Positions 1 to 8,140 are shown, counted from the stretch's first letter. The stretch: 49,974 nt of DNA from Dehalococcoidia bacterium (GCA_030602785.1 JAUVZB010000010.1:1-49974), one strand, 5' to 3'. Translations and numbers: made by a program. Notes: generated from the letters alone by a model not told the origin.

Positions 1-264
1 TTGCTCTCATCCGTGCTCTCCGGTTGATACTGAGCGTCTTCGACGCCGGACCAACGGCCCATCACCGTCCAAGAAACCGCCTCAGCGTGGCGGCAAAGCC
101 CACATATACCCACCCTTTCCATCAATCCACGGATTACGGACCCTGCCCCTCCTATTGTCCCCCCACGGCATTGCTGCTACCATTCCTGACGGTTCGCGCC
201 CGCTTCCGTGGCCAGTTCCCCTGCTGCATACGAAATCCCGTGGGTGCCTGCAGGTCTTCGTTCC
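1..264. other. Region before acpS with no recognised gene
   Basis: I see no convincing coding sequence here. A long + strand frame from 24 to 662 crosses it, but its composition is arginine- and proline-rich and it overlaps acpS out of frame, so I treat it as a shadow. The upstream part of whatever precedes acpS is outside the window. Confidence 0.5.
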
Positions 265-624
265 ATGACAGAGATCGGCGTCGACATCATAGAGATTCCC
301 CGCATCGCCGAGGCAATCGAGAGGTTCGGCGACCGCTTTCTGCGCAGGGTCTACACCGAGCGCGAGATAGCCGCCTACCGCAACCGCACACCGTCCCTGG
401 CCACACGGTTCGCTGCCAAGGAAGCGGTCATGAAGGCCCTTGGAACGGGGATGCGCGGCGTCAGCTGGAAGGACATCGAGATCCTCTCCGCCGAAAGCGG
501 CAAGCCCATCGTCCATCTCCATGGCCGGGCGCTCGAAAGGTTCGAATCGCTGGGTCTCAAATCCATGACTGTCAGCCTGTCAGACTGTCGCGAATACGCG
601 GTGGTGGTGGCTCTTGGCGAATAG
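265..624 (+). CDS. acpS: Holo-[acyl-carrier-protein] synthase
   Basis: AcpS transfers 4'-phosphopantetheine from coenzyme A to a serine of apo-acyl carrier protein, switching on fatty acid synthesis in the cytoplasm. The 119-residue product is the usual size. It begins with the family signature MTEIGVDIIEIPRI, which carries the metal-binding Asp, and has the second signature FAAKEAVMKALGTG. A longer frame opens at 208, but the family starts at the signature, so I chose the ATG at 265. No strong ribosome binding site is visible. comM begins 22 bp downstream on the same strand, so the two may be cotranscribed. The gene appears intact. Confidence 0.93.
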   Translation: MTEIGVDIIEIPRIAEAIERFGDRFLRRVYTEREIAAYRNRTPSLATRFAAKEAVMKALGTGMRGVSWKDIEILSAESGKPIVHLHGRALERFESLGLKSMTVSLSDCREYAVVVALGE

Positions 625-646
625 GGAAGGCAGGTACTAGAACCAC

Positions 647-1765
647 ATGCTGGCCAAGGTGATGAGCTGCGCTGTCGTCGGACTTGATGGCGCACTCGTC
701 GAGGTCGAGGTGGATATCTCCGCCGGCCTCCCCACATTCGCCATCGTTGGTCTCCCCGACAAGGCTGTCCAGGAGGCGCGCGAGCGCGTCCGGTCCGCCA
801 TACGCAACTCGGGCTTCAAGTTCCCCACCAGGCGCATCACGGTGAACTTGGCGCCGGCAGACCTCAAGAAAGAGGGCCCGTCATACGACCTTGCCATCGC
901 CGTCGGGCTGCTCGTGAGCTCGGGGCAGCTGCATGCCGACGTGCGCGACACGGTGTTCCTCGGCGAGCTGTCGCTGGACGGACGACTGCGCCACACCCAC
1001 GGAATGCTACCGATGGTATCAATCGTGCGCGGCGCAGGCATGGCGAAGGTGTGTGTTCCGCTCGACGACCGGCAGGAGGCCTCGCTGGTACGGGGTGTCG
1101 AGGTGCTCGCACCCGAGTCCCTCGCGCAGCTCGTCGGCTTCCTCAAGGGAGATGTTGCCCTGCCCGAGCCGGCTCCGCAGGAAATCGCTGCGCCGCCGCC
1201 GGCCGAGGACTCATTTGACTTGCGTTATGTCAAGGGGCAGGAGCACGCCAAACGCGCTCTCGAGGTGGCCGCGGCAGGTCGGCACAACGTGCTCATGGTC
1301 GGCCCTCCGGGAAGCGGCAAGACCATGCTCGCCCGGTGCCTGCCAACCGTCCTCCCTCCGCTCTCGTTCGATGAAGCCCTCGAGGTCACGAAGATATTCA
1401 GCGTGACAGGGTTGCTCTCCAGCGGGCAACCGCTCGTGCGCGAGAGGCCATTCCGCAGCCCACACTACACCATCTCCCACGCAGGCCTCGTCGGAGGAGG
1501 TCAGTCCCCCCGTCCCGGAGAGATCACTCTCAGCCACCGGGGCGTGCTCTTCCTGGATGAGTTCCCGGAGTTCGGCCACTCGACGCTCGAGTCCCTGCGG
1601 CAGCCGATGGAGGACCGCGTGGTGACCGTGAGCCGGGCACAGGGCAGCGTGACCTTTCCCGCCAGCTTCATGCTGGTCGGGGCCATGAACCCCTGTTCGT
1701 GTAGCCACTACATAGCGCGTTCTGGTCGAACGCAAAGGTCACCTCGGCGTCTATGTGCCTGCTAG
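647..1765 (+). pseudogene. comM: comM 5' part, cut by the integrated element
   Basis: This encodes the N-terminal two thirds of a YifB/ComM Mg-chelatase-like AAA+ protein, a helicase for branch migration during natural transformation. It shows the ComM N-terminal domain (starting [15 protein letters not shown]), a Walker A GPPGSGKT at about 1306-1329, LFLDEFPEF as Walker B, and the family motif reading MNPC at about 1684-1695. Host sequence ends at the TG at 1694-1695. The last 23 codons, to the stop at 1765, are element DNA read through by chance. The missing third lies at 35899-36369. Joining both parts gives about 505 residues, a normal ComM. As it stands the ORF makes a truncated protein lacking the C-terminal domain, so ComM should be inactive unless the element excises. 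Confidence 0.92.
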
Positions 1766-3341
1766 TACCCTCACCGACTGTCGTGACCTTCACCTGCGTA
1801 ACCAGGAGTTCCACAATCTGCCGCTTCACCTGGTAGGTCAGGCCACCATCGAGTATCGACCGTATCTCACCAAGACGGTCCTCGATGGTCGTGAACTGCA
1901 CCTTGCGCAACTCGGTGTTGGTGAGTTCCTGCTCGATGTGGGTGAGCCTCGCCTGTGCAGCTTTCGTCTCGGCTTTGACCGTCGCCAACTGGCCTTCAAG
2001 GTCATCAACCGTGATTATCCCCTTCCGGTACAGGCCCACTACACGAGCTCGCTCGTTGTCCTTGTCGGCGATAGTTCTCGTAAGCGTGAGCTTCTCAGCT
2101 TCCAGAACAGCATGTCGGCGGCCACTGTCGGCGTCCAGTTCGTCGAGCTTCAGCAATACCTCATTCGGCGTCAGCAGCAGGTGTTCAATCTCAGCCCAGA
2201 CAGCGTCTTCAATGGGCTCAGCTTTGACAATCTTCCCGGGACACTTGCCGCGCGTTGGCCCGCGATATGCTGTCTTGCCGTTGCAGCGGTAGTACCGGTC
2301 CTTGCCGTGATAGATGCACCCCGTGTACGTCAACCCGCAGTGGCCGCACTTGATAAGCCCGTGCAGCAGGTATTGCCTGTGGCAGTTCCTGGGCGAGTTG
2401 ATGAGGTTCTGATGAAGCGTGCGCTGAGCTTCATCCCACAGGTCCTCAGTGACAATCGCGGGTACTGAGCGCTCAATTGTCTGCCTGCTCTTGCGTGACC
2501 GTCGACCGTACACGTGGGTCCCCTTGTACACCGGATTGATGACCAGGTTCCTGATACGTGATGGTCGCCAGATGCCAGCGGTATTCGTCTTGCGCTTGCC
2601 ACGCTTGATTTGACGGTTGTCTTTCACATAGGCCGGTGGCACCCCCAGCGAGTTGAGCTCGTCGGCGATCTGCACGCAACTGTGTTTGTCCTCGGCCAAT
2701 CTCCGATAGATGAGCCTGACCACATCAGCTTCCGTCATGGCCACGCTCGGCAGCTGGTGCTCACTCACCAAGAGTCTCGCATCCCTCTTGGCTCCGAGGA
2801 CCTCGTATCCATATGGGACGATGCCCCCGAGCCACTGTCCAGCTCGTGCTCGCTCGTTCGTGCCCGCGATGGACCGCTCGATAATAGTGTCGTGCTCGAA
2901 GTCGGCAAAGCTGGCAAGGATATTCACCATGAGCCTGCCTGCAGAGTTCGACGTGTCGAAGGGCTCGGTGATGCTCGTAATGGTGATGCCTAGGCGCTCG
3001 AACTCATCGGCAAGATTCAGGATGATGCTGACGTGCCTGCCGAGACGGTCGAGCTTCCAGACTAGAAGCCTGGTGAACTGGCCCTTCTGGGCATCCTCAA
3101 GTAGCCTGTGGCCTTGCTCACGCTCAGCTATCTGGATGGTGCCCGAGATGCCGTCATCAAGATACCAGCCAGAGATGGCCACTTCTCTGCCGCCAGATTG
3201 CTGCATGCCGACGTAGTGCTCAGCTGCGCTGACCTGCATCTGGATAGATTGCTTCTCACGCTGCTCCTCGCTCGACACCCGGCAATAGACAGCAATCCTG
3301 TCGATAGCAGGCTCAGCCTTCACGTTTGATTTGGTTGCCAT
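1668..3341 (-). CDS. Large serine recombinase (integrase) of the element
   Basis: This site-specific recombinase would integrate and excise the element. The 557-residue product has an N-terminal resolvase domain with [13 protein letters not shown] (catalytic Ser in VSS) and [11 protein letters not shown], then a recombinase domain, then a zinc ribbon ([13 protein letters not shown], later YYRC and KCPG), then a leucine-rich coiled coil and a short C-terminus, the usual order for large serine integrases. The ATG at 3341 sits 10 nt behind GGAGG; an upstream GTG at 3350 is too close to it. The last 8 codons and the stop are host comM DNA. In the circular form the frame continues into the other end of the element (codons 35816-35899, minus strand), giving a 27-residue tail from IRVKVSSSK to AIDGLKA. 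The protein is therefore 557 residues when integrated and 576 when free. Confidence 0.93.
   Translation of the reverse strand: MATKSNVKAEPAIDRIAVYCRVSSEEQREKQSIQMQVSAAEHYVGMQQSGGREVAISGWYLDDGISGTIQIAEREQGHRLLEDAQKGQFTRLLVWKLDRLGRHVSIILNLADEFERLGITITSITEPFDTSNSAGRLMVNILASFADFEHDTIIERSIAGTNERARAGQWLGGIVPYGYEVLGAKRDARLLVSEHQLPSVAMTEADVVRLIYRRLAEDKHSCVQIADELNSLGVPPAYVKDNRQIKRGKRKTNTAGIWRPSRIRNLVINPVYKGTHVYGRRSRKSRQTIERSVPAIVTEDLWDEAQRTLHQNLINSPRNCHRQYLLHGLIKCGHCGLTYTGCIYHGKDRYYRCNGKTAYRGPTRGKCPGKIVKAEPIEDAVWAEIEHLLLTPNEVLLKLDELDADSGRRHAVLEAEKLTLTRTIADKDNERARVVGLYRKGIITVDDLEGQLATVKAETKAAQARLTHIEQELTNTELRKVQFTTIEDRLGEIRSILDGGLTYQVKRQIVELLVTQVKVTTVGEGTSRHIDAEVTFAFDQNALCSGYTNRGSWPRPA
1680..1715. other. 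attL junction
   Basis: Host comM runs up to the TG at 1694-1695, after which the reading departs from the family sequence (TTCGTGTAG instead of the expected CCCCTGCGG). TTCGTGT at 1696-1702 is the right arm of the reconstructed attP palindrome. The octamer GCCACTAC at 1704-1711 also occurs at 35909-35916 in attR. The recombinase stop codon lies in host DNA left of this junction. Confidence 0.85.
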
Positions 3342-3439
3342 GGTAGTCACGCCTCCGTGTTATAAACCCCCGATGGGGTAGATGTCCAGCGCACTTCCGG
3401 GCTCCTGACATAGCTAATGACATAGTCGGGATTTTTCCC

Positions 3440-3712
3440 TCAATCTCTCGGGCCAAGCTCATGCCTGTTGTAGAACTCGGGGAACACACATGCCGTCACA
3501 AACAGCATCAGTCCTAATGCTTTCGGGCCATACTCAACCTTGTCATAGAGGAACTGGACATCAGGTGCCAGTCTGCCAACCCAGCGCATCACAAGCTGGA
3601 TGTCCCCGTCTGTCATCTGCCTGTTGGGGACATAGATATCGCAGGCCCTCTTGCCCATGTCGACGAGGTCTTCAGGGCTGAATGTCTTGTCAGTCTTCTT
3701 CACGGACCCCAT
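3440..3712 (-). CDS. Hypothetical protein, last gene of the paralog operon
   Basis: I do not recognise this 90-residue protein. From the ATG at 3712 it begins MGSVKKTDKTFSPEDLVDM and contains RACDIYVPNRQMTDGDIQLVM and a hydrophobic stretch ALGLMLFVTACVF near the C-terminus. It overlaps the end of the preceding gene by 23 nt, the same overlap seen between 5624-6235 and 5194-5646, which suggests translational coupling. A longer frame opening at 3847 is embedded in the upstream gene and is not preferred. The recombinase gene begins about 100 bp downstream on the same strand, so this operon may feed transcription into it. Confidence 0.6.
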   Translation of the reverse strand: MGSVKKTDKTFSPEDLVDMGKRACDIYVPNRQMTDGDIQLVMRWVGRLAPDVQFLYDKVEYGPKALGLMLFVTACVFPEFYNRHELGPRD

Positions 3713-4061
3713 CCCAGAAGAGGTCGACCGACTGGTACAAGACACGCTCCAGTGGAATAGGATGACCAAGTTCATTGCCAACAATGGGTATGAGCATCCA
3801 CTCCTGCTGGTCATCTCGCGTCTTGCCTGCAACCGTGAGGTAATCACCGCTCCTGGTCACCAGGACCACGCACTCGGGATGGAGGTACGCGACCTGAACG
3901 CCGGTCTTATGCATCATCGGGTATGTAAGCCTCGGTGTCTCGAACTCGAACTGGATGACATCACCGTCGATGTCGGACACAATCAGCATCTGCTTCCTGT
4001 CGCCCCTGATGACCGGTTGCGCCCGCTCAAGGGAGTCATCGATTGCCTGTTGGATATCCAT
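3690..4061 (-). CDS. Hypothetical protein, FWDGV-family paralog 4
   Basis: A 123-residue protein of unknown function starting MDIQQAIDDSLERAQP, with an ATG 7 nt behind GGAGG. It shares a layout with its neighbours at 4348, 4797 and 5194: an N-terminal helix (xxxQAxxxALERAR-like), a beta segment (QMLIVSDIDGDVIQFEFETP), the line VAYLHPECVVLVTRSGDYL, and a C-terminus ending DLFWDGVREED. The similarity to 4797-5177 is the clearest (AFLRPECVVLMV, DLFWDGVFKEE). No signal peptide or membrane segment is visible. The role is unknown; cytoplasmic location is inferred. Confidence 0.72.
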   Translation of the reverse strand: MDIQQAIDDSLERAQPVIRGDRKQMLIVSDIDGDVIQFEFETPRLTYPMMHKTGVQVAYLHPECVVLVTRSGDYLTVAGKTRDDQQEWMLIPIVGNELGHPIPLERVLYQSVDLFWDGVREED

Positions 4062-4072
4062 CGCTGAACCTC

Positions 4073-4351
4073 CTAGTACTCATCCGGGAACAGAACCGTT
4101 GTGACTGACCTGTCTGCCTCGGTGATGACCCAGACGCGAGTGTTGTCAACGTGGGAGTAGGCCGACAAAAGACGGTTGCCGACCTTCAGGGCATCCTCAT
4201 TGGTCTGCCTGTCCTCGCGGTCGACCTCGCCCCAGTCGCCATCCATGTGCCTGCCGAGACACCTGCCGATGAACTCCATGAACGTTCTGTCGTCGACCAT
4301 CCGGGCATGGACCCCACGGGTGACCACTACCCTCCCTATCAGGAACTTCAC
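4073..4351 (-). CDS. Conserved mobile-element protein (plasmid-related family)
   Basis: This 92-residue protein has the pattern GDWGEVDREDRQTNEDAL, then NRLLSAYSH, then VWVITEADRSVTTVLFPDEY. From memory, this pattern is shared by a family of small proteins common on plasmids and integrative elements and annotated only as plasmid-related or hypothetical. It begins with a GTG whose last bases overlap the stop of the preceding gene (GTGA), so it is translationally coupled. It is unrelated to its FWDGV-type neighbours in sequence. The biochemical role is unknown. Confidence 0.78.
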   Translation of the reverse strand: MKFLIGRVVVTRGVHARMVDDRTFMEFIGRCLGRHMDGDWGEVDREDRQTNEDALKVGNRLLSAYSHVDNTRVWVITEADRSVTTVLFPDEY

Positions 4352-4794
4352 TCGTCTTGTCCTTCTTCACTGACCCCAGACCAGAAGGACTCGAACAGGA
4401 AGGAGTCAAACTCACTGGTCGGCACGGGCTCGGCCATCCCCCTGAAGTTGACTGCGTAGGTATGCTGGTCATATGTCTGCGCAGATACCCTGATGGTGCC
4501 CTCTCCACTCCGTTCCACAACGGCAAGGCACTGCGGTCTCAGGAATGCGAGCTTGCTCCCGAGGGAGAGCACCAGCACGCCCACCGATTCAGGATTGAAG
4601 ACGTCCATGTGCACGATGACGTCATCACGGTCGACGAACACGAGCAGCGTCATCTTCGGGGGCCTGTCTTCCCGTGCTCTCTCCAAGGCCAGGGTGACTG
4701 CCTGCCGTGCAGCACCATCCGAGTCGTCTTGCTCCGGGCACAGCAATCGGCTGAAGCCCCCCATCTGTGGTCTAACTTCCGACAGTCTTGTCAT
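4348..4794 (-). CDS. Hypothetical protein, FWDGV-family paralog 3
   Basis: A 148-residue member of the tandem family. Visible shared features are an N-terminal helix with QAVTLALERARED, a hydrophobic strand MTLLVFVDRDDVIVHMDVF, the line LAFLRPQCLAVVERSG, and the C-terminal SFLFESFWSGVSEEG. It carries a longer N-terminal extension (MTRLSEVRPQMGGFSRLL) than the other members. Two ATGs lie near the start; the one at 4794 is better spaced (7 nt) from AGGAGG than the one at 4800. The stop overlaps the GTG of the next gene. The function is not known. Confidence 0.72.
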   Translation of the reverse strand: MTRLSEVRPQMGGFSRLLCPEQDDSDGAARQAVTLALERAREDRPPKMTLLVFVDRDDVIVHMDVFNPESVGVLVLSLGSKLAFLRPQCLAVVERSGEGTIRVSAQTYDQHTYAVNFRGMAEPVPTSEFDSFLFESFWSGVSEEGQDE

Positions 4795-4796
4795 TG

Positions 4797-5177
4797 TCAT
4801 ACCTCCTCTTTGAATACTCCATCCCAGAACAGGTCCAGCGGGAACAAAGCCAGCTGGTTATCCCCCACTGGCTCATCGAACAGCACCACCCCATCGTCAA
4901 AGCTAAATGGCACCCGTCTGGATATCCGTTGCCTATCACGGGTACCAGCCCAGACCCAGTAGTCGCTCTCCTTGACCACCATCAGCACGACACACTCAGG
5001 CCTAAGAAACGCAAGGCCCTCGCCGAGCATGGCAATCAGGCCGTAGGCGATGCTCTTGGTGGCGAACTCCACCTGATACGGCTCGCCATGTGTTCCGAAG
5101 ATGAACATCATCGCCTCACGTTCCGGGGTTGTCCTCGCCCGGTCAAGGGCGATACCAATCGCTTGCTCTACATCCAT
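4797..5177 (-). CDS. Hypothetical protein, FWDGV-family paralog 2
   Basis: A 126-residue protein starting MDVEQAIGIALDRAR, with an ATG 7 nt behind GGAGG. It has the family strand AMMFIFGTHGEPYQVEFAT, the signature LAFLRPECVVLMVVKESDYW, and the C-terminus LFPLDLFWDGVFKEEV. It is closest by eye to 3690-4061. A longer frame to 5252 would overlap the upstream gene and lacks a good ribosome site. It lies 16 nt from the stop of the preceding gene and abuts the following one. The role is unknown. Confidence 0.74.
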   Translation of the reverse strand: MDVEQAIGIALDRARTTPEREAMMFIFGTHGEPYQVEFATKSIAYGLIAMLGEGLAFLRPECVVLMVVKESDYWVWAGTRDRQRISRRVPFSFDDGVVLFDEPVGDNQLALFPLDLFWDGVFKEEV

Positions 5178-5193
5178 CGTCGAACCTCCGAAA

Positions 5194-5646
5194 TCAACGT
5201 TCCCCGTCGAGCACTCCCTTCCAGAAATACTCGAGCAGGTAGGTATCCACATCTGAACCCTGGATGGCCTCGCCGAATACGAACTCCTGCCCGATGTGCA
5301 CGAATGGCACGACGACCGACCAGGTCCTCAGTCGTCTCGTCTGGGCAGTCACACCCAACGCTTCCTGTCTGTCAGGCATGTCGACAACCATCTGGCCATC
5401 AGCGGGCATCTGGGTGCTCATCCAGGCTTCCGAGACGAAGGCCACACATACAGGCCTTATCTGGGCGAGACGTCTCCCGATGACATACATCGCCCCATAC
5501 TTCTCATCAGGTGTGTTGAACTCAAGCAGGACGATTGTGTTCTCACGCTTGCCGTTGACGAACAGCATCGGCGCGTGGTGACCGTCCCGCTTGAGTGTCT
5601 CTTTGGCCTGGGTGAGCAATCCCTCAGCCAGCGACTGCGGGTCCAC
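5194..5646 (-). CDS. Hypothetical protein, FWDGV-family paralog 1
   Basis: The most divergent member of the tandem family. It carries APMLFVNGKRENTIVLLEFNT, then GRRLAQIRPVCVAFVSEAW (matching the xxLxPECVV line of the others), then TYLLEYFWKGVLDGER at the C-terminus. By comparison with its paralogs I place the start at the GTG at 5646 (protein begins VDPQSLAEGLLTQAKETL, 150 residues), which overlaps the upstream gene by 23 nt. A frame to 5748 exists but its N-terminal extension is Arg/Ser-rich and lies wholly within the other gene. The function is unknown. Confidence 0.7.
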   Translation of the reverse strand: MDPQSLAEGLLTQAKETLKRDGHHAPMLFVNGKRENTIVLLEFNTPDEKYGAMYVIGRRLAQIRPVCVAFVSEAWMSTQMPADGQMVVDMPDRQEALGVTAQTRRLRTWSVVVPFVHIGQEFVFGEAIQGSDVDTYLLEYFWKGVLDGER

Positions 5647-6235
5647 TCTGCCCTTCAGACGTGCTGACTGCCTGCTCCTCGAACCGGTCGGGCCAGGCTC
5701 GTTTGAGCGCGTACCAGCCGAAGCTGTTCTTCTCGGGCTCGGTGCCAAAGATGCCCTTGTCGACGAGTTCCTTCAGGGCTCCCCGCTTGAGCAGCGTCTT
5801 GTAGGTGCCGTTCTTGGAGAGGAAGACCTCTCCCGTCTGCTTGTCGACGACCTGGACCTTGCCACCGTTCGGGAGCATAGGAGCTCGACGCTTGGCAGAC
5901 TGAAAGGTAAGCAAGAGCTCGTGCTGGTCCTGGAGCAGCTGCCGGACATCGTTGATGGCATTCAGGATGTCCGAGAGGGACACCGGCATAGGCTCAGGCT
6001 GTGGCTGCTCAGAGGGTTGAGGCGGTGCAGGTTCACCTGCAGATGGAGGAGCTTCGGGTTCACCTTCAGGTTGAGGACTCTCAGCAGGCTGTTCGACTGG
6101 CTCCTGAGGGCTCTCTGTGGTGGGTGTCTCGACCTGGACTTCAGGTGAAGACTCTTCTGGCTCAGGTTCGGGGTTCGCAGGTTGCCCGGGTTTCATGGGC
6201 ACCTGCTCTGGTCTGGTCTGGCGTTTCCGGCTCAT
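5624..6235 (-). CDS. Pro/Glu-rich hypothetical protein, first gene of the operon
   Basis: A 203-residue protein. Residues about 10-85 are a low-complexity linker dominated by Pro, Glu, Gln and Ser (repeats like PEPEPEESSPE and PQPSEQPQPEP). They are followed by a helix (LSDILNAINDVRQLLQDQHEL) and a C-terminal domain containing GKVQVVDKQTGEVFLSKNGTYKTLLK. The ATG at 6235 is 7 nt behind AGGAGG. This is the promoter-proximal gene of the seven-gene array, preceded by a palindromic operator-like site at 6331-6348. The long flexible arm suggests a scaffold or tethering protein, but that is only a guess. Confidence 0.68.
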   Translation of the reverse strand: MSRKRQTRPEQVPMKPGQPANPEPEPEESSPEVQVETPTTESPQEPVEQPAESPQPEGEPEAPPSAGEPAPPQPSEQPQPEPMPVSLSDILNAINDVRQLLQDQHELLLTFQSAKRRAPMLPNGGKVQVVDKQTGEVFLSKNGTYKTLLKRGALKELVDKGIFGTEPEKNSFGWYALKRAWPDRFEEQAVSTSEGQSGPAVAG

Positions 6236-6330
6236 CTGACGACCTCCTGTTCTTGATTGCCAACTGCTGTTGACTCAAGAACACAGTAGTTCGTTGATGA
6301 ACAGACGCAAATGTATTGTTCAATATGCTT

Positions 6331-6348
6331 ATAAAGTACGTACTTTAT
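6331..6348. promoter_or_regulatory. 18-bp perfect palindrome upstream of the paralog operon
   Basis: ATAAAGTACGTACTTTAT is a perfect palindrome in the AT-rich gap between the operon starting at 6235 (minus) and the gene at 6482 (plus). On the minus strand it sits between a TTGAAT and a TTATAA that could serve as -35 and -10 boxes (19-nt spacing), the usual place for a repressor operator. The rest of the gap (6236-6481) shows no gene. Confidence 0.5.
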
Positions 6349-6481
6349 TCGTGATTCAACATTTCAACATTCATCACCACACGATTCACACCAGTTGGCC
6401 GTTATACTGCCAACAAGCCATACGATGGGGGGAATACCCATCACACTCTAGCGTCTGAGCTAGTGGTAGAATGCCTACACA

Positions 6482-7108
6482 ATGGTCAATCCCGTCGAAG
6501 AGAACACAGGAACGCTCGGTCTTCTCCACAGCGCTGTGAGACGAGTCTTCCTTCGTCCGAAAGTGCAGTGTCTCTGGACCGTCGACTACGATGGCCTCAC
6601 GTGTCTTCTTCTGTGCAGAATCCGCAATCAGGCTGTTCGTTGCCGTCTGTTCCAGAGAGACCCAGTCCACCACCTTATCGGCTGGCTTCGAGTTCTTCAC
6701 CTGGTGGGTGATGACCCCGAGATACACGGACTCCGGTTGGTTGACTTCTTCCTTGGAGATGAGGTTCCACACACGCAGGTATCATTGCCCGCCTCTGGTT
6801 TGCCCGCAGTCATCAATGTAATGGCCATCGGGCACCGGGGCATTGTTGCAGACGTTCTCTGGCATGAGCATCAGGAATGTCTTGTTGATGGGATGGTCTA
6901 CTGGCTACACCTGATGCTTGAGGTTGAAGGCCATGAGAGGTCAACTGCAGCCAAGGTGATGATACATCCACCCGACGAACATCCGCGGATTGAGATTCTC
7001 GAACAATACGATGAAGTAGGCTCAGACTTCTTTCCCAGACCAGTATCGCAGGTTGGACCAACTGGCAAGGTTATCAAGAAGGCCAAACACAGACCTTCAC
7101 GCAAGTGA
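6482..7108 (+). CDS. Hypothetical protein (208 aa)
   Basis: I do not recognise this protein. The frame is open over 627 bp with balanced amino acid use. It includes QCLWTVDYDGLTCLLLCRI, HEHQECLVDGMVYWLHLMLE and HPPDEHPRIEILEQYDEVGSD, and ends in a basic tail KKAKHRPSRK. The minus-strand frames over the same stretch are broken into shorter pieces, which favours the plus strand. The ATG at 6482 has no clear ribosome binding site, so the start is uncertain. No membrane segment is seen. Confidence 0.55.
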   Translation: MVNPVEENTGTLGLLHSAVRRVFLRPKVQCLWTVDYDGLTCLLLCRIRNQAVRCRLFQRDPVHHLIGWLRVLHLVGDDPEIHGLRLVDFFLGDEVPHTQVSLPASGLPAVINVMAIGHRGIVADVLWHEHQECLVDGMVYWLHLMLEVEGHERSTAAKVMIHPPDEHPRIEILEQYDEVGSDFFPRPVSQVGPTGKVIKKAKHRPSRK

Positions 7109-7183
7109 CCGGTTCACGAAACGCATCTGAGACACATCAGCGTTCACTCGACTTGAAACCTTCCTCTGATACCCGAGTCAGGT

Positions 7184-7795
7184 TTACAATTGACTCCAAC
7201 CAGTTGGTTGAATCTCGATCAACAAGTCTCGCGCGCCGTAACTCCAGTGCTGGACCTGGAGTGTGTACTCGCCATCGTATGGTGCTGTGAATGAAAACTC
7301 GCGGTAGGCGCCCCCCTCTCCGAAGGTTCCAGACCACGTGTATGCGAGACCAGCCTTGGGGTCGAACACCTTCAAGCTGACTGCATAACTCCAGTCGTTA
7401 GATATGTAGGCACCGGTCAGCCTCATCGTACCGGTCACGATCTGTCCTGCGGCGAGACGTGCTCCATATTTCGCTGGGTTGCTCGGTACCTGCATGTATG
7501 CGCCCGCATACATCGTCGCCCGGATTGTCTGTGTTTGTGCCGGTGCTGGTTCACTCGGAGCAGGTTGCATCGGTGTCGGCACATAGACTGTTCGTGGCTG
7601 AAGCTGAGTCCAGACCACGATGATGACTGCGATGACACCGATTGCGATAAGGACTCCTCCCCACCACGGCAATGACCTTCGCGTCGACAATGCTCGATCG
7701 TCGGTCTTTTGGCTGTTGACGACTGGGGTGCCACAGACACCACAGTAGCTGGCATTCTTCGGGAGTTCTTCGCCACAGTTAACACATCGCTTCAT
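7184..7795 (-). CDS. Zinc-ribbon membrane protein with extracytoplasmic domain
   Basis: A 203-residue protein. An N-terminal zinc ribbon (MKRCVNCGEELPKNASYCGVCG, two CxxC pairs) is followed by one membrane segment (WWGGVLIAIGVIAVIIVVW, about residues 43-61), a Pro-rich spacer, and a C-terminal domain (about 90-203) that looks all-beta. The C-terminal stretch GEYTLQVQHWSYGARDLLIEI resembles beta-sandwich domains of secreted proteins. The ATG at 7795 is 7 nt from GGGAGG. It is transcribed divergently from the XRE regulator, with an inverted repeat between them, so the regulator may control it. The function is not known. Confidence 0.75.
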   Translation of the reverse strand: MKRCVNCGEELPKNASYCGVCGTPVVNSQKTDDRALSTRRSLPWWGGVLIAIGVIAVIIVVWTQLQPRTVYVPTPMQPAPSEPAPAQTQTIRATMYAGAYMQVPSNPAKYGARLAAGQIVTGTMRLTGAYISNDWSYAVSLKVFDPKAGLAYTWSGTFGEGGAYREFSFTAPYDGEYTLQVQHWSYGARDLLIEIQPTGWSQL

Positions 7796-7852
7796 GACAC
7801 ACCTCCCATCCTCTTGGCCTGACACGTCACCAAGCTAATACGCATATTCTGT

Positions 7853-7884
7853 CACGAAATATGTATCACGTACATATGTTCGTG
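7853..7884. promoter_or_regulatory. Operator-like inverted repeat between divergent genes
   Basis: CACGAAATATGTA (7853-7865) faces TACATATGTTCGTG (7871-7884) across a 5-nt spacer. The arms match except for one extra base. It lies between the divergent starts at 7795 and 7910, 26 bp before the XRE gene, a normal position for autoregulation. The outer hexamers CACGAA/TTCGTG are the same as those of the reconstructed attP palindrome. Confidence 0.6.
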
Positions 7885-7909
7885 GGACATAGCCAATAGA
7901 ATCGCTCGC

Positions 7910-8140
7910 GTGAGTGATGACAGGAATGTGATCGGTCCTCGCCTACGCGAACTCAGAAAGCGGGCGCACGTCACCCAGAAAGACCTGGCCGCACGGCTTG
8001 ACGTTCAGGGTTTGAACATCGACCAGGCCATGGTCTCCCGGATTGAGAAGGGTGAAAGGCCTGTGATGGACTACGAGATGGTGGCTATCGCCAAGGCGTT
8101 GAAGATTCACACCGCTGAACTTCTAGCCGATGACGCCTGA
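7910..8140 (+). CDS. XRE-family helix-turn-helix regulator
   Basis: A 76-residue DNA-binding protein that is almost entirely one HTH_3 domain: GPRLRELRKRAHVTQKDLAA (helices 1-2), then DQAMVSRIEKGERPVMDYEM (recognition helix and wing), then AIAKALKIHTAELL. The start is a GTG at 7910 with no ribosome binding site, so it may be leaderless. The probable operator lies directly upstream. It may repress itself and the divergent membrane protein gene, and it could be the master regulator of the element; the latter is inference. Confidence 0.85.
   Translation: MSDDRNVIGPRLRELRKRAHVTQKDLAARLDVQGLNIDQAMVSRIEKGERPVMDYEMVAIAKALKIHTAELLADDA

Noticed and set aside
24-662. Long + strand ORF over acpS
   Set aside because: Its frame differs from acpS, its composition is Arg/Pro-rich and low-quality, and acpS is certain.
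1704-1711. GCCACTAC, shared by both junctions, as the crossover core
   Set aside because: Crossing there would give a comM reading of CSCSHYGD, unlike the family. Crossing at the upstream TG gives MNPCPCGHYGDP and a palindromic attP. The octamer is probably a shared recognition half-site element.
1755-2468. 237-codon + strand ORF opposite the recombinase
   Set aside because: It is antisense to conserved recombinase sequence and has no family signature.
6386-6772. 128-codon minus-strand ORF opposite 6482-7108
   Set aside because: It covers only part of the stretch, while the plus frame is open over the full length with better composition; not completely excluded.
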